Positions 14,410-22,247 of a DNA stretch of 26,484 nt are shown here, in pieces. This stretch comes from DATJFH01 sp035495815 (GTDB taxonomy: Bacteria; Acidobacteriota; Terriglobia; Bryobacterales; Bryobacteraceae): positions 1 to 26,484 of the forward strand of contig DATJFH010000036.1 in assembly GCA_035495815.1 (NCBI GenBank), read 5' to 3'. The translations under genes and the position numbers were made by a program. How positions within the stretch are numbered: position 1 is the first letter of the stretch; each line of letters begins with the position of its first letter. The notes beneath the pieces were generated by a model, which worked only from the letters and a program-made list of their open reading frames with translations, was not told the DNA's origin and did not search any database.

Positions 14410-15503
14410 TGCATTAACCTCAGGAAGTTCGAGCCGTTTCCCAGGTTGCCTCCAGGAAGCGATGCCGGTCCGATGTAAGTGGCGCACTTCGAATCGTTCG
14501 GGTTGTGCGGCTGGCTGGCCGGAAGAAATACATACGCGAAGCCTTTCACCACGCTGTGCCCGGCCCCTTCCAAGACGTCATTGATGATGGGGACAATTAC
14601 CTTTCGCCGCAGCGGCGTATCGGAATGGCCATTCAGGTAGCCGGTGTAATCAACCGTGTTCGGTTGAGTATCCTGATTGACCCGCGCTTGCAAGCTCTGA
14701 TAGACGTCTGTCGTCTTTACGCCGCCCGTGCGGGAAACGGACTCATTCAGAGTGACCGTGTAATCCATGTGGTCGTCTTCAATTGCGGCGGCAATGGCGT
14801 CTGCGCTGGAGTCCTGGATATATCCGCGGTCGGATGTAATGCCGGCCTTCACGGCATCGAGCGCCGCCTGATTGCGGTCCGAGGCGCACAGATTGTTGAG
14901 TTTTGCCGACTCCCCGTTGCTGCCGATGCTCGATGGCCACAAAAGCGTGAGTTCGTCGCCAAAACTGTATCCCCAGTTCGTGGTGTCGTTCAAATCGTGG
15001 GCGATGGGTGCGAACGGGAATACTCCCTGACTGTAGGAAGTGGGCGGCTCGGAACCCGCAACGGATCTGGCCGCGACCGTAATCGATGACGCTACTCCCG
15101 GTACGGCGCGAATCACGGACATAGCGACGGAGTTGTTGGGGGCCGTAACCCGCACGTATTTCGAGTTGATCGGTGCGCTGGCCGAGTCGTACCACGTGCT
15201 TTGATTCGGGCTGAACTCGGTCGTCACAGAGCTGAATGCCTGGGTTGCGAAGTTCCATCGATTCGTGCTGTTGGTGACCGCTGCCTCGGAAGCGGTAATG
15301 CCCGCCGACGTGCCGTTTAGCTTCGAAACCGCCGCCAGCGCGGCCGCGTCTGTGAATGCCTGCGCCTCATTCTTTGCGATGAACGTTCGTCCGAGGTCCA
15401 GCGCCAGCCCCAGCATTCCCAGCAGGACCACGACGGAAACACCCATTGAGAGTAAGACAAAGCCGCGGTCCAGATGGCCTTTCTGTTTTTTGAATTCCAT
15501 CAT
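14406..15503 (-). CDS. TadG-type pilus assembly protein
   Basis: This 365-residue protein matches TadG. The N-terminus (GHLDRGFVLLSMGVSVVVLLGMLGLALDLGRTF) has one membrane helix, then NEAQAFTDAAALAAVSKLNG, the typical TadG segment in which Ala and Asp precede a long outer domain. The outer domain is Ser/Thr/Asn-rich with many beta strands, and TadG proteins often contain a von Willebrand-type fold here; I cannot confirm a metal-binding DxSxS motif. It is the first gene of the three-gene unit, starting at 15503 (an ATG three bases inward is equally possible). The function is inferred to be in an Flp-type pilus or a related surface structure. Confidence 0.86.
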   Translation of the reverse strand: MMEFKKQKGHLDRGFVLLSMGVSVVVLLGMLGLALDLGRTFIAKNEAQAFTDAAALAAVSKLNGTSAGITASEAAVTNSTNRWNFATQAFSSVTTEFSPNQSTWYDSASAPINSKYVRVTAPNNSVAMSVIRAVPGVASSITVAARSVAGSEPPTSYSQGVFPFAPIAHDLNDTTNWGYSFGDELTLLWPSSIGSNGESAKLNNLCASDRNQAALDAVKAGITSDRGYIQDSSADAIAAAIEDDHMDYTVTLNESVSRTGGVKTTDVYQSLQARVNQDTQPNTVDYTGYLNGHSDTPLRRKVIVPIINDVLEGAGHSVVKGFAYVFLPASQPHNPNDSKCATYIGPASLPGGNLGNGSNFLRLMQ

Positions 15504-15538
15504 GACCGAATGTTATCATCGGTACTACAAAAGATAAA

Positions 15539-15567
15539 TTGTCATTAAACCCTATTACTCGTAGCAT
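15539..15567 (+). promoter_or_regulatory. Candidate sigma-70-type promoter
   Basis: TTGTCA (15539-15544), a 17-base spacer and TAGCAT (15562-15567) match the housekeeping consensus at five of six and four of six positions. They lie in the AT-rich gap between tadG and the plus-strand gene that starts at 15617, leaving an untranslated leader of about 43 bases. This is a pattern match only. Confidence 0.35.
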
Positions 15568-15616
15568 TCTCCTAAGTTAAAATCGACTTTCTGCGGCTCC
15601 CGAGGGCAGGAATCTG

Positions 15617-15979
15617 ATGCCAAGTACTTACGACTCTCCTGAAAACGTTGTATGGCTGGAAAGCGATATCCACTCGAGTGAGGCCGCCACGATAGGCATC
15701 CTGGTTCACGGCGACAACCATTTCATTACGGACGGTCCGCTGCCGGACCGGGAGACCGCGCTTGCGCTCGTTCGGCATTGGTCCCTGATCCGGATCGGAG
15801 CCGCAACACCTCCCGGGCTCCATCAATGGCGGATCGTCTCCCGAGCGTTCCGGGAGAATCTTGAATGGGCAGTGATCGTACCGGGGGATACCGGGATGTC
15901 TCCGGCGGTGACGGAGTTGTTGGACGAGCTGTCAGCGCGGGGGATTACCATCCACGACGCGCGGCTCGAGATGTGGTGA
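15617..15979 (+). CDS. Conserved-looking hypothetical protein (120 aa)
   Basis: A 120-residue soluble protein of unknown family, without signal peptide or membrane segment. Alternating strands and helices are visible: TIGILVHGDNHFITDG, ETALALVRHWSLIRIG, EWAVIVPGDTGMSPAVTELLDELSARGI. AGGA lies six or seven bases before the ATG. It stands alone on the plus strand, with a promoter-like sequence upstream, between the divergent pilus unit and the convergent PQQ gene. The protein-like composition makes it a solid gene. Confidence 0.78.
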   Translation: MPSTYDSPENVVWLESDIHSSEAATIGILVHGDNHFITDGPLPDRETALALVRHWSLIRIGAATPPGLHQWRIVSRAFRENLEWAVIVPGDTGMSPAVTELLDELSARGITIHDARLEMW

Positions 15980-16028
15980 ATTCGAGGTAATCGCCCGCCG
16001 GCGGCGTCGCTTGCGCGGAAAAATACGT

Positions 16029-17351
16029 CTACCGGTTTTTTCGCCCCACCGCGAACAAATGCTTTCGCCCGCGCAGATAGATTACGTCGCCGGAAATGGC
16101 GGCCGTCGCCATGACGGTTTCGCCGAGATCGTTCTGACCGGCCGGCTGGTACCGGGATCCCAGCTTCAAAACGTACGTGCGGCCTTCCTCGTTGGTGATG
16201 AAGAGATGTCCTCCGGCGGCCACTGGCGAACTGGTGAACCCCGACGTCCCCGAGCCCAGCCGCTCCTGGTACACCTTCTCTCCGGTGGCGAGTTGATAAA
16301 CGCTGAGTACGCCGTTGTCATAGCAGAAATAACCGAGCCCGCCGCTCAGCAGCGGTGTCTGTATGTAATTCCCCGCGCGATCATGCGACCAGGCCACGCC
16401 GGCTTTCGTTTCACTGATGTCACCCGCCGCGTCCGGACGAATGGCGTAGATCGGCCGCATCGAGCCATGCGCATTGGTGATCACGATGAGGCCGTCGGAA
16501 AAGACCGGCGTAGGCACGGGAATGTCGCCTCCGCCCTTCAGCTTCCAGAGTTCCTTGCCGGTCTTGAGGTCGTAGCCTCCGATGTGCTTCCATCCGTTGA
16601 CTACCACCTGAAAGCGAGATCGTCCACCGGCCGTATAGGGCACAACCGCGGGCGTGCTGAAGGTCGGCGCCTCCTCCCGGGGCGTGCGCCATAGTTCCTT
16701 GCCGGTCGCCACGTCGAGAGCTGCCACGAAGGAGTTCTTCTGCACGTCCGCCTGAATCACGACCACGCCGTCGTGGATCACCGGCGAGCTGGCGAAGCCC
16801 CATTGAGCATCCGGGGCGCGGAAATAACCGGAATCGAGCACGCCGAAATCTTTGTTCCAAAGCAGCTGCCCGTTCAGATCGTAGGTGAACAGCCCTTCGG
16901 AACCGAAGAAGACAACCACGTGCTTTCCATCGGTGGCGGGCGTCGGATTGGCGTGCGTCGATTTGGGATGGCGCTTGACCTTCGGCTGGCCGTCGTAGGC
17001 CGCGCGCTTCCAGAGTATCTTACCGGACGCTCGGTCCAGGCAGTAGACTTCGAGGCTCTGCGGCCCTTCGCCTTCCACCGGCTTGACGTCGCCGTAGAGA
17101 CCGAGCTTAAGCGCGGACTCGCCGGCAGCCGGAACGGCGCTGGTGAGAAAGATACGATCGCCCCAGATAATCGGGCTCGAGTGGCCCAGTCCCGGGATCT
17201 CTGTCTTCCACAGGATGTTCTTCCCGGACTCGCCGTTCCACTCGACCGGGGGGGATCCCGACGCGGCGCCGCCCCCGGAGGGACCACGGAACTGGGGCCA
17301 CTCTGCCGCCACCGCCGCCAGCGCGAGCAGGAACAGGAGGTAATGCTTCAT
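16029..17351 (-). CDS. Secreted PQQ-propeller (BamB/quinoprotein-like) protein
   Basis: This 440-residue exported protein forms a beta-propeller of PQQ-type blades. The signal peptide MKHYLLFLLALAAVAA leads directly to EWPQFRGPSGGG, a signature of a subfamily common in Acidobacteria and Planctomycetes. Blade signatures repeat: ASGKILWKRA, LNGQLLWNKDFG, ATGKELWRTP, KTGKELWKLKGG and ATGEKVYQERLG. The fold binds PQQ in dehydrogenases but is a protein-binding scaffold in BamB. I see no clear heme or Asp-Glu catalytic set, so a structural or sensing role is as likely as a dehydrogenase. CTGGAGGAACC before the ATG at 17351 is a strong ribosome site. It is divergent from the cytochrome-PHM gene with 89 bases between the starts, so they may share a control region. 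Confidence 0.88.
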   Translation of the reverse strand: MKHYLLFLLALAAVAAEWPQFRGPSGGGAASGSPPVEWNGESGKNILWKTEIPGLGHSSPIIWGDRIFLTSAVPAAGESALKLGLYGDVKPVEGEGPQSLEVYCLDRASGKILWKRAAYDGQPKVKRHPKSTHANPTPATDGKHVVVFFGSEGLFTYDLNGQLLWNKDFGVLDSGYFRAPDAQWGFASSPVIHDGVVVIQADVQKNSFVAALDVATGKELWRTPREEAPTFSTPAVVPYTAGGRSRFQVVVNGWKHIGGYDLKTGKELWKLKGGGDIPVPTPVFSDGLIVITNAHGSMRPIYAIRPDAAGDISETKAGVAWSHDRAGNYIQTPLLSGGLGYFCYDNGVLSVYQLATGEKVYQERLGSGTSGFTSSPVAAGGHLFITNEEGRTYVLKLGSRYQPAGQNDLGETVMATAAISGDVIYLRGRKHLFAVGRKNR

Positions 17352-17440
17352 GGTTCCTCCAGTTTACCCGCCGTTACAAAGATTTACGATTCTTCGGAAC
17401 CCGGGCTACGGCGCCTGGCGCAAGATAGAGAGACGATCCT

Positions 17441-18859
17441 ATGAAGTTAGCCGCTCTTGCGCTGCTCGCTGTTTCAGTTCTGCCAGGCTCGCCGGCGCCC
17501 ACGTTCAACAAGGACATCGCGCCGATCCTGCACCGGAACTGCGCCTCCTGCCACCGTCCTGGCGAAGTCGCGCCGTTTGCGCTGCTGACTTACCAGGACG
17601 CATCCAAACGCGCCGGCCTGATCGCGGAGGTCACCCGAACCCGAGCCATGCCGCCGTGGAAGGCGGAGCCTGGTTATGGTCACTTTCAGGATGAGCGTCG
17701 AGTTTCCGACGCGCAGATCGCCCTCCTGCGGCAGTGGGCAAAGGCCGGCGCGCCGGAGGGCAGGCCTGAAGACAAGCCCGTTGCGCCGCGTTTTCCGGAA
17801 GGATGGCAGGCGGGCAAACCCGACATGGAAGTCACGGTTGCAAAACCGTTTCATGCCCCGGCGGAAGGCCGTGATGTATTCCAGTGTTTCGTCATTCCAT
17901 TGAATCTGGATTCGGACAAGTACGTGCGGACGGTCGAGTTCCGCGCAGGCAACCGGCGTGTCGTGCACCATGCCCTGTTTTTCCTCGATACGAGCGGATC
18001 GGCGCGTGAACTGGACGCGGCCACTCCCGAGCCGGGCTACCCGTGTTTCGGCGGTCCCGGCATTCCTCCCAGCGCCGGTCTGGGCGGATGGGCTCCCGGA
18101 GCGAGCGCCATCCCTTTGCCCGACGGCGTGGCCACCACCATCAAAAAGGGTTCTGACCTTGTGATGCAGATACACTATCATCCGTCCGGAAAGCCGGAAA
18201 TGGATCAGTCCTCGGTCGGCCTTACTTTTACGGAGAAGCCTACCAAGGGATTGAGCGGCCTTTTGACAGGCACGCGGCGCATCGATATTCCGGCTGGAGA
18301 AGCGCATTACGAAGTGCGCGATTCCCTGGTAATTCCCCAGGACGTGGATCTCATCGGCATCACGCCTCACGCGCATTATCTGTGCAAGGAAATGAAAGTG
18401 GACGCGCGCCTTCCGGACGGCAGCGTGACCCCTCTGATCTGGATTAAAGATTGGGATTTCAACTGGCAGGGGCAGTATCGCTACGCGGACCCGGTCAGGC
18501 TGCTCAAGGGCACGAAAGTCGAGATGAAGTACATCTATGACAACTCGGCCTCCAATCCTCACAATCCTTCGAGCCCGCCGCGCCGCGTGACCTTCGGCGA
18601 GCAGACAACCAATGAAATGGCGCTGGCGTTCCTGCAGGTGATGTTGCCGAGTCCGGAAGACGAGCGGCCGTTCCGCCAGGCGTTCGCCACCAGCCGCATG
18701 GTCCAGATGGTGGAGGAAGGCGGCGAGCCTGCGGGACTGGGTAGACGGAAGCTGTTGGAGCAGGCAGCGAGAATGTTCGACAAAAACAAAAATGGCAAAC
18801 TCGACCCGGACGAGAAGGAAGCGCTGGTCGAGTTTCTGAATCGGAACATGAGCCGCTGA
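17441..18859 (+). CDS. Cytochrome c / PHM-like copper monooxygenase / EF-hand fusion
   Basis: This 472-residue secreted protein joins three parts. Residues 1-19 are a signal peptide. At 20-110 is a small cytochrome c-like domain with heme motif CASCH (34-38) after the FNKDIAPIL lead found in Planctomycete/Acidobacteria cytochromes; RAMPPW may supply the axial Met70. Residues 125-400 resemble the type II copper, ascorbate-dependent monooxygenase fold (PHM/dopamine beta-hydroxylase): HH at 176-177 and His245 in QIHYHPSG as the CuH site, His310 and His312 in PHAHYLCKEM and Met393 in QTTNEMALAF as the CuM site. At 447-458, DKNKNGKLDPDE is an EF-hand calcium loop. All copper ligands seem present, so oxidase or electron-transfer activity is plausible, with the heme possibly replacing ascorbate. 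The substrate is unknown. Confidence 0.85.
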   Translation: MKLAALALLAVSVLPGSPAPTFNKDIAPILHRNCASCHRPGEVAPFALLTYQDASKRAGLIAEVTRTRAMPPWKAEPGYGHFQDERRVSDAQIALLRQWAKAGAPEGRPEDKPVAPRFPEGWQAGKPDMEVTVAKPFHAPAEGRDVFQCFVIPLNLDSDKYVRTVEFRAGNRRVVHHALFFLDTSGSARELDAATPEPGYPCFGGPGIPPSAGLGGWAPGASAIPLPDGVATTIKKGSDLVMQIHYHPSGKPEMDQSSVGLTFTEKPTKGLSGLLTGTRRIDIPAGEAHYEVRDSLVIPQDVDLIGITPHAHYLCKEMKVDARLPDGSVTPLIWIKDWDFNWQGQYRYADPVRLLKGTKVEMKYIYDNSASNPHNPSSPPRRVTFGEQTTNEMALAFLQVMLPSPEDERPFRQAFATSRMVQMVEEGGEPAGLGRRKLLEQAARMFDKNKNGKLDPDEKEALVEFLNRNMSR

Positions 18860-18899
18860 TAGAGGATTTGGGACGCCGGCGCCTCGAAAAGGCCCTGCG

Positions 18900-19196
18900 T
18901 TATGCCTTCTTCGCTTTGCGGCCTTTGCTCTTCGGCGCTGCTTCCGCGGCCAGGTCTTCGGCGGCGGTGGCTGTCGGGTCGACCTTCACGAGTACCTCCT
19001 GAAACAGGGCTTGCTTCCTCAGATCCACTTTCGGCGGCGGCGCCTGCTCGTGCCGGTAGTCATGGTCGGAGTGACAGGTCCGGCAGCGGACTTTGGCCGG
19101 TTCGGCGTTCAGCATGGATACGACAGCATGGTTCATGATCTGTTTGCATTTCACGCAATAGTCATCAATGATGTCGCCCAGCCGGTGTTCCCGCAT
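18900..19196 (-). CDS. Small zinc-ribbon-like hypothetical protein
   Basis: A 98-residue protein with an N-terminal metal-binding pattern: YCVKCKQIMNHAV near residue 14, then VRCRTCHSDHDYRHE near 37-48. Two CxxC pairs plus neighbouring His residues suggest one zinc ribbon; the second pair also reads as CRTCH, which could bind heme, but no signal peptide is present, so a c-type cytochrome is unlikely. The tail is Ala/Lys-rich (KSKGRKAKK) and probably disordered, possibly binding nucleic acid. ACGGAG precedes the ATG by five bases. It is followed on the same strand by no close gene. Confidence 0.72.
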   Translation of the reverse strand: MREHRLGDIIDDYCVKCKQIMNHAVVSMLNAEPAKVRCRTCHSDHDYRHEQAPPPKVDLRKQALFQEVLVKVDPTATAAEDLAAEAAPKSKGRKAKKA

Positions 19197-19238
19197 GTGT
19201 TCTCCGTGATTGCGACGATTATATCAAAAGCCCGCCGC

Positions 19239-19574
19239 TCAGACCGCTTCGCACGAGCCCTGCGCGGGACCCGCCGCTGCCGGAGCCGACTCCAGGCCTG
19301 TCTTGACCTCGGGCACGATCCATTGGGCCGCGTCGAAGCCGACGTACTTGCAGATACGCAGCTCGCCGCCCGGGGCTTCGAGCAGGTCGCCGACCCGCAG
19401 CGCTGTTCCCGCCTCCCGCAGAGCCTGCCAGGCCGCGTATTCGTTGGCTGCTTCGATCGAGGCGCCCTCCTCGTAGTCTTTCCTCCTGATCTCGCTCGAG
19501 CCGGAGACGTGCGGCGCCCAACGGAACTGCTGGGCGGCTTGATCTTTGATTCGATAAATGCGATAGGCTGCCAT
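19239..19574 (-). CDS. Conserved-looking hypothetical protein (111 aa)
   Basis: A 111-residue soluble protein, not assigned to a family. Its N-terminus (MAAYRIYRIKDQAAQQFRWAPH) and middle (AANEYAAWQALREAGTALRVGDLLE, then RICKYVGFDAAQW) are ordered and protein-like, and I have an impression of similar acidobacterial proteins. The last 20 residues are Ala/Pro-rich. It has no transmembrane segment or recognisable catalytic motif. It is codirectional with the patatin gene 34 bases upstream and the zinc-ribbon gene 42 bases downstream, so the three may form a transcript. Confidence 0.7.
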   Translation of the reverse strand: MAAYRIYRIKDQAAQQFRWAPHVSGSSEIRRKDYEEGASIEAANEYAAWQALREAGTALRVGDLLEAPGGELRICKYVGFDAAQWIVPEVKTGLESAPAAAGPAQGSCEAV

Positions 19575-19608
19575 GAGGATACTCAGAACATTGTAAGAAG
19601 AAAGTGTT

Positions 19609-20436
19609 TTATCCGCAACGGCGCGCCGGAGCCGGCCAGCGGCCGATGGCCTGTAGAGCCGCGACCCCGTCGCGCTCTCCCATGCCGATCCAGCTCCGGA
19701 TGCGCTCCTCGCGCCAATCGGCTCCCTCCAGCATCTTCCCGAACGGATGCTCCGGCGTGATCATCACGATCTCCGGACCACCCGGGTTTTCCGCCGGAAG
19801 ACTGCCCGAGCCGCGGGCCAGACGGCGGATGATCCGCAGTCCCAGCGCCACTCCCGGCAGCGGAATGAAGCGCGACGCGTTGACGGCGATGATTCGCGTG
19901 GCCCCCATCATCACGGCGGCCCAGACCGGGGTCGGCTCGAGCAGTCCGCCGTCCGTATACCATCGGCCGTCGATGCGCACGGGAGGGAATCCGACTGGGG
20001 CCGAGCATGTCGCCACCAGGTGCCGCCAGGTGACCGCGTTGTTGACTACGATGCTGCGGCGCATCCGCGGCAGCTCGATCAGAGCCACTCCGAAGTCCAG
20101 TAAACGCGGTAGGCTGCTGGTCAGATTCTTTGCCGTGGCCTCGAGGGCGGCCGGATTCATGAACCCGCCCCACGGTGATCGGGGGATGCGGTAGCGCATC
20201 AGATCGCCGCTCCGCGGATCGAGCCATCGCTGCTCCAGCTCCGCGGCGGACATCCGCGCGGCAATGCACCAGCCGTTCAGGGCGCCCACCGAAGCCCCGA
20301 CCACCATGTCCGGGACGATCACGCCGCTCAACGTCTTCCAGACCCCAGCCTGGTAGGCCCCGAACATGCCTCCGCCGGACAGAACCAACGCCGTTTTGCC
20401 GGTTGCCGGATCCTGTATGTCAGGCGGGCATTGCAT
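19609..20436 (-). CDS. Patatin-like phospholipase
   Basis: This 275-residue serine hydrolase belongs to the patatin family, which cleaves acyl chains from lipids with a Ser-Asp dyad. The oxyanion-hole glycines are in ALVLSGGGMFGAYQAGV (residues 16-32), the nucleophile Ser49 is in GASVG (47-51) and the catalytic Asp162 is in the DGG motif (YTDGGLLEPTP). The protein is cytoplasmic or peripheral, with no signal peptide. Length is normal for single-domain bacterial patatins. It starts 51 bases from the divergent operon at 20488, and the AT-rich gap between them holds a long dyad. Its targets could be membrane lipids of its own cell. Confidence 0.92.
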   Translation of the reverse strand: MQCPPDIQDPATGKTALVLSGGGMFGAYQAGVWKTLSGVIVPDMVVGASVGALNGWCIAARMSAAELEQRWLDPRSGDLMRYRIPRSPWGGFMNPAALEATAKNLTSSLPRLLDFGVALIELPRMRRSIVVNNAVTWRHLVATCSAPVGFPPVRIDGRWYTDGGLLEPTPVWAAVMMGATRIIAVNASRFIPLPGVALGLRIIRRLARGSGSLPAENPGGPEIVMITPEHPFGKMLEGADWREERIRSWIGMGERDGVAALQAIGRWPAPARRCG

Positions 20437-20463
20437 GAAGTGTTTTGAAAAACCTGTTCTTCA

Positions 20464-20492
20464 TTCTTGCGACAATGGGATTGTCGCATGAA
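20464..20492. promoter_or_regulatory. Dyad overlapping the start codon of the plus-strand operon
   Basis: TGCGACAAT (20468-20476), GGG, and ATTGTCGCA (20480-20488) form a perfect nine-base inverted repeat with a three-base centre. Allowing one T-T mismatch at 20467/20489, it extends to 12 pairs of 13 (20464-20492). The right arm runs through the first three bases of the first gene (20488), and the GGGA just before it is the likely ribosome site. It could be a repressor operator, or an RNA hairpin hiding the start. Confidence 0.6.
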
Positions 20493-21042
20493 GTTCGATC
20501 CAACCGCATACGGCCCCGCCGTTGCCGGCATCCTGTCGCTGGACGGCCAGGGCCAACGCCTCATGCCCCTGGCGTCGGGCAGCTGCTCTTCGCCAGAAGC
20601 GCGGGCGCGGATTCAGACTGCCTCCGCTGAAGCCCTCTTCCCCCATGCCCGCCAGCCCCGGGCCGCGCTGGCCGGGCTGTATCTGTACTTTTCCTGCCGG
20701 GACGAAGCGCACGAAATCGCCCAGTCGATCCATTCCGCGGACGGCTCCTACTGGCACGGCATCGTCCACCGCCAGGAGCCTGATCCGGATAACGCGCGCT
20801 ACTGGTTTCATCGCGCCGGCTCTCATCCCATCTTCCCAAAACTGGCCGAGGCGGGAAGCGGGCTCGGACTCGCGGCGCATGACGGCCGCGGGGAATGGGA
20901 TCCTGTCAAGTTCGTCGAGCTTTGCGAGCGGGCTCGCCGCCAGCCGGAATCCGCGCTGGCCCGGCAGGTTCTCGAGATGCAACGGACCGAATGGCAGCTC
21001 CTGTTCGATTACTGCGCCCGGAACGGGAGTAGCGCGCTTTGA
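20488..21042 (+). CDS. Conserved-looking hypothetical protein heading the operon
   Basis: This 184-residue protein starts at the ATG at 20488 (an in-frame ATG at 20467 is possible but lies upstream of a better-placed GGGA). No signal peptide or membrane segment is present. The most distinct stretch, around residues 65-110, reads CRDEAHEIAQSIHSADGSYWHGIVHRQEPDPDN followed by ARYWFHRAGSHPIFPKL; its repeated His, Trp and Arg residues suggest a metal or ligand site. I recall similar acidobacterial proteins of unknown function. Its stop overlaps the TTG start of the adaptor gene by four bases. It is the first of seven genes that overlap or nearly touch. Confidence 0.78.
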   Translation: MKFDPTAYGPAVAGILSLDGQGQRLMPLASGSCSSPEARARIQTASAEALFPHARQPRAALAGLYLYFSCRDEAHEIAQSIHSADGSYWHGIVHRQEPDPDNARYWFHRAGSHPIFPKLAEAGSGLGLAAHDGRGEWDPVKFVELCERARRQPESALARQVLEMQRTEWQLLFDYCARNGSSAL

Positions 21043-22247
21043 AGAAGGCTCTGATTCCGATCGCCCTGGTCCTCCTCGCCGGTGCAGCCTGGCAGTACGG
21101 ACGCCAGCCGGAGATCCCGAGCGTGCCCTTCGCCAAAGTCGTTCGCGAGACGCTGGTGAGCACGCTCCCCACTAACGGGAAGGTGGAACCCTCGTCATGG
21201 GAATCGGTGCGGGCCGAGATGGCGGGCTTGGTGGAGCGGCTCAACGCGCAGAGCGGTCAATCGGTCGCCAAGGGAGCCGAGATCGCGGTCATGCGGCTGG
21301 CCGGAGCGCCTCCGGACCTGGCGAAGGCCGAGGCCGAGATCGCTGAAGCCCAGGCGCAGCTGGCGGTGATCGAGCGGGGAGGACGCCGGACGGACCTGGC
21401 GGAGATCGAGAGCGGCCTCCGGCGGCTCCAGTTCCAGAAACAGACCGCCCAGCAGGAGTTCGACGCCCTGGCGCGCCTGGTGAAGAAAAACGCCGCCACT
21501 CGCGCTGAAGTGGAGATCGCGCGTAACAAGCTGGCCGAGCTCCAGATCGAAATCGACGCGCTGGCCAAGAAAAAGTCGTCGCTTACCACCTCCGATGATA
21601 AGACGGTGGCCGAAGCGCAGCTCCGGAGGGCGCAGGAAGCGGCGGCGCAGGCCCGCCGGCGCATCAGCCAGTCCGTGGTCCGGGCGCCGATTTCCGGAGT
21701 CGTCTACAGCGTGGCAGCCCGACCCGGCGCTTACCTCAACGCCGGAGACCTCATCGCCAACATCGGACAGTTGAGCTCGCTGCGTGTGCGGGTCTACGTG
21801 GATGAGCCTGAGCTGGGCCGCGTGGCCGTCGGGCAGCCGGTCACGATCACGTGGGACGCGCTGCCGGGCGTCACCTGGAAGGGCGAAGTCGATAAGCTCC
21901 CGGCCGAAGTGATCGCGCTTGGAACCCGCCAGGTAGGTGAAGTATTCTGTTCCATTGAGAACGCCAACGGGAAACTGGTGCCCGGCACGAACGTGACGGC
22001 CGAGATCCGCACGAATGTCGCTCCCGGCGCCCTCACGATTCCAAAGGAAGCAATCCGGCGTGATGGCCCGGAGACCGGCGTGCTGGTCCTGAAGGCCGAG
22101 CGGGTGGCCTGGCAAAAGGTCGAAACAGGAGCCAGCAGCGCGACTCGCACCCAGGTAAAAAGCGGCTTGCAGGAAGGCGACTCGGTGGCCCTTCCCGTCG
22201 AGCGGCCTCTGAAGGCCGACGATCGAGTGAGACCGGTTTATCCATGA
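21039..22247 (+). CDS. HlyD-type periplasmic adaptor (membrane-fusion protein)
   Basis: This 402-residue adaptor starts with TTG at 21039, overlapping the previous stop in TTGA; GGGAG lies eight bases upstream. One N-terminal membrane anchor (ALIPIALVLLAGAAWQYG) is followed by a biotinyl-lipoyl half (EMAGLVERLNAQSGQSVAKGAEIAVM), a long coiled-coil hairpin at about 85-205 (AEAEIAEAQAQLAVIE to AQARRRISQSVVRAPISGVV) and a beta-barrel (LRVRVYVDEPELGRVAVGQPVTITWDALPG). ISGVVYSVAARPGAYLNAGD closes the lipoyl domain. It matches the RND/MacA-type adaptor. The partner pump is not in the window, so it might work with a pump elsewhere, or have a different role. Confidence 0.9.
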   Translation: MKKALIPIALVLLAGAAWQYGRQPEIPSVPFAKVVRETLVSTLPTNGKVEPSSWESVRAEMAGLVERLNAQSGQSVAKGAEIAVMRLAGAPPDLAKAEAEIAEAQAQLAVIERGGRRTDLAEIESGLRRLQFQKQTAQQEFDALARLVKKNAATRAEVEIARNKLAELQIEIDALAKKKSSLTTSDDKTVAEAQLRRAQEAAAQARRRISQSVVRAPISGVVYSVAARPGAYLNAGDLIANIGQLSSLRVRVYVDEPELGRVAVGQPVTITWDALPGVTWKGEVDKLPAEVIALGTRQVGEVFCSIENANGKLVPGTNVTAEIRTNVAPGALTIPKEAIRRDGPETGVLVLKAERVAWQKVETGASSATRTQVKSGLQEGDSVALPVERPLKADDRVRPVYP

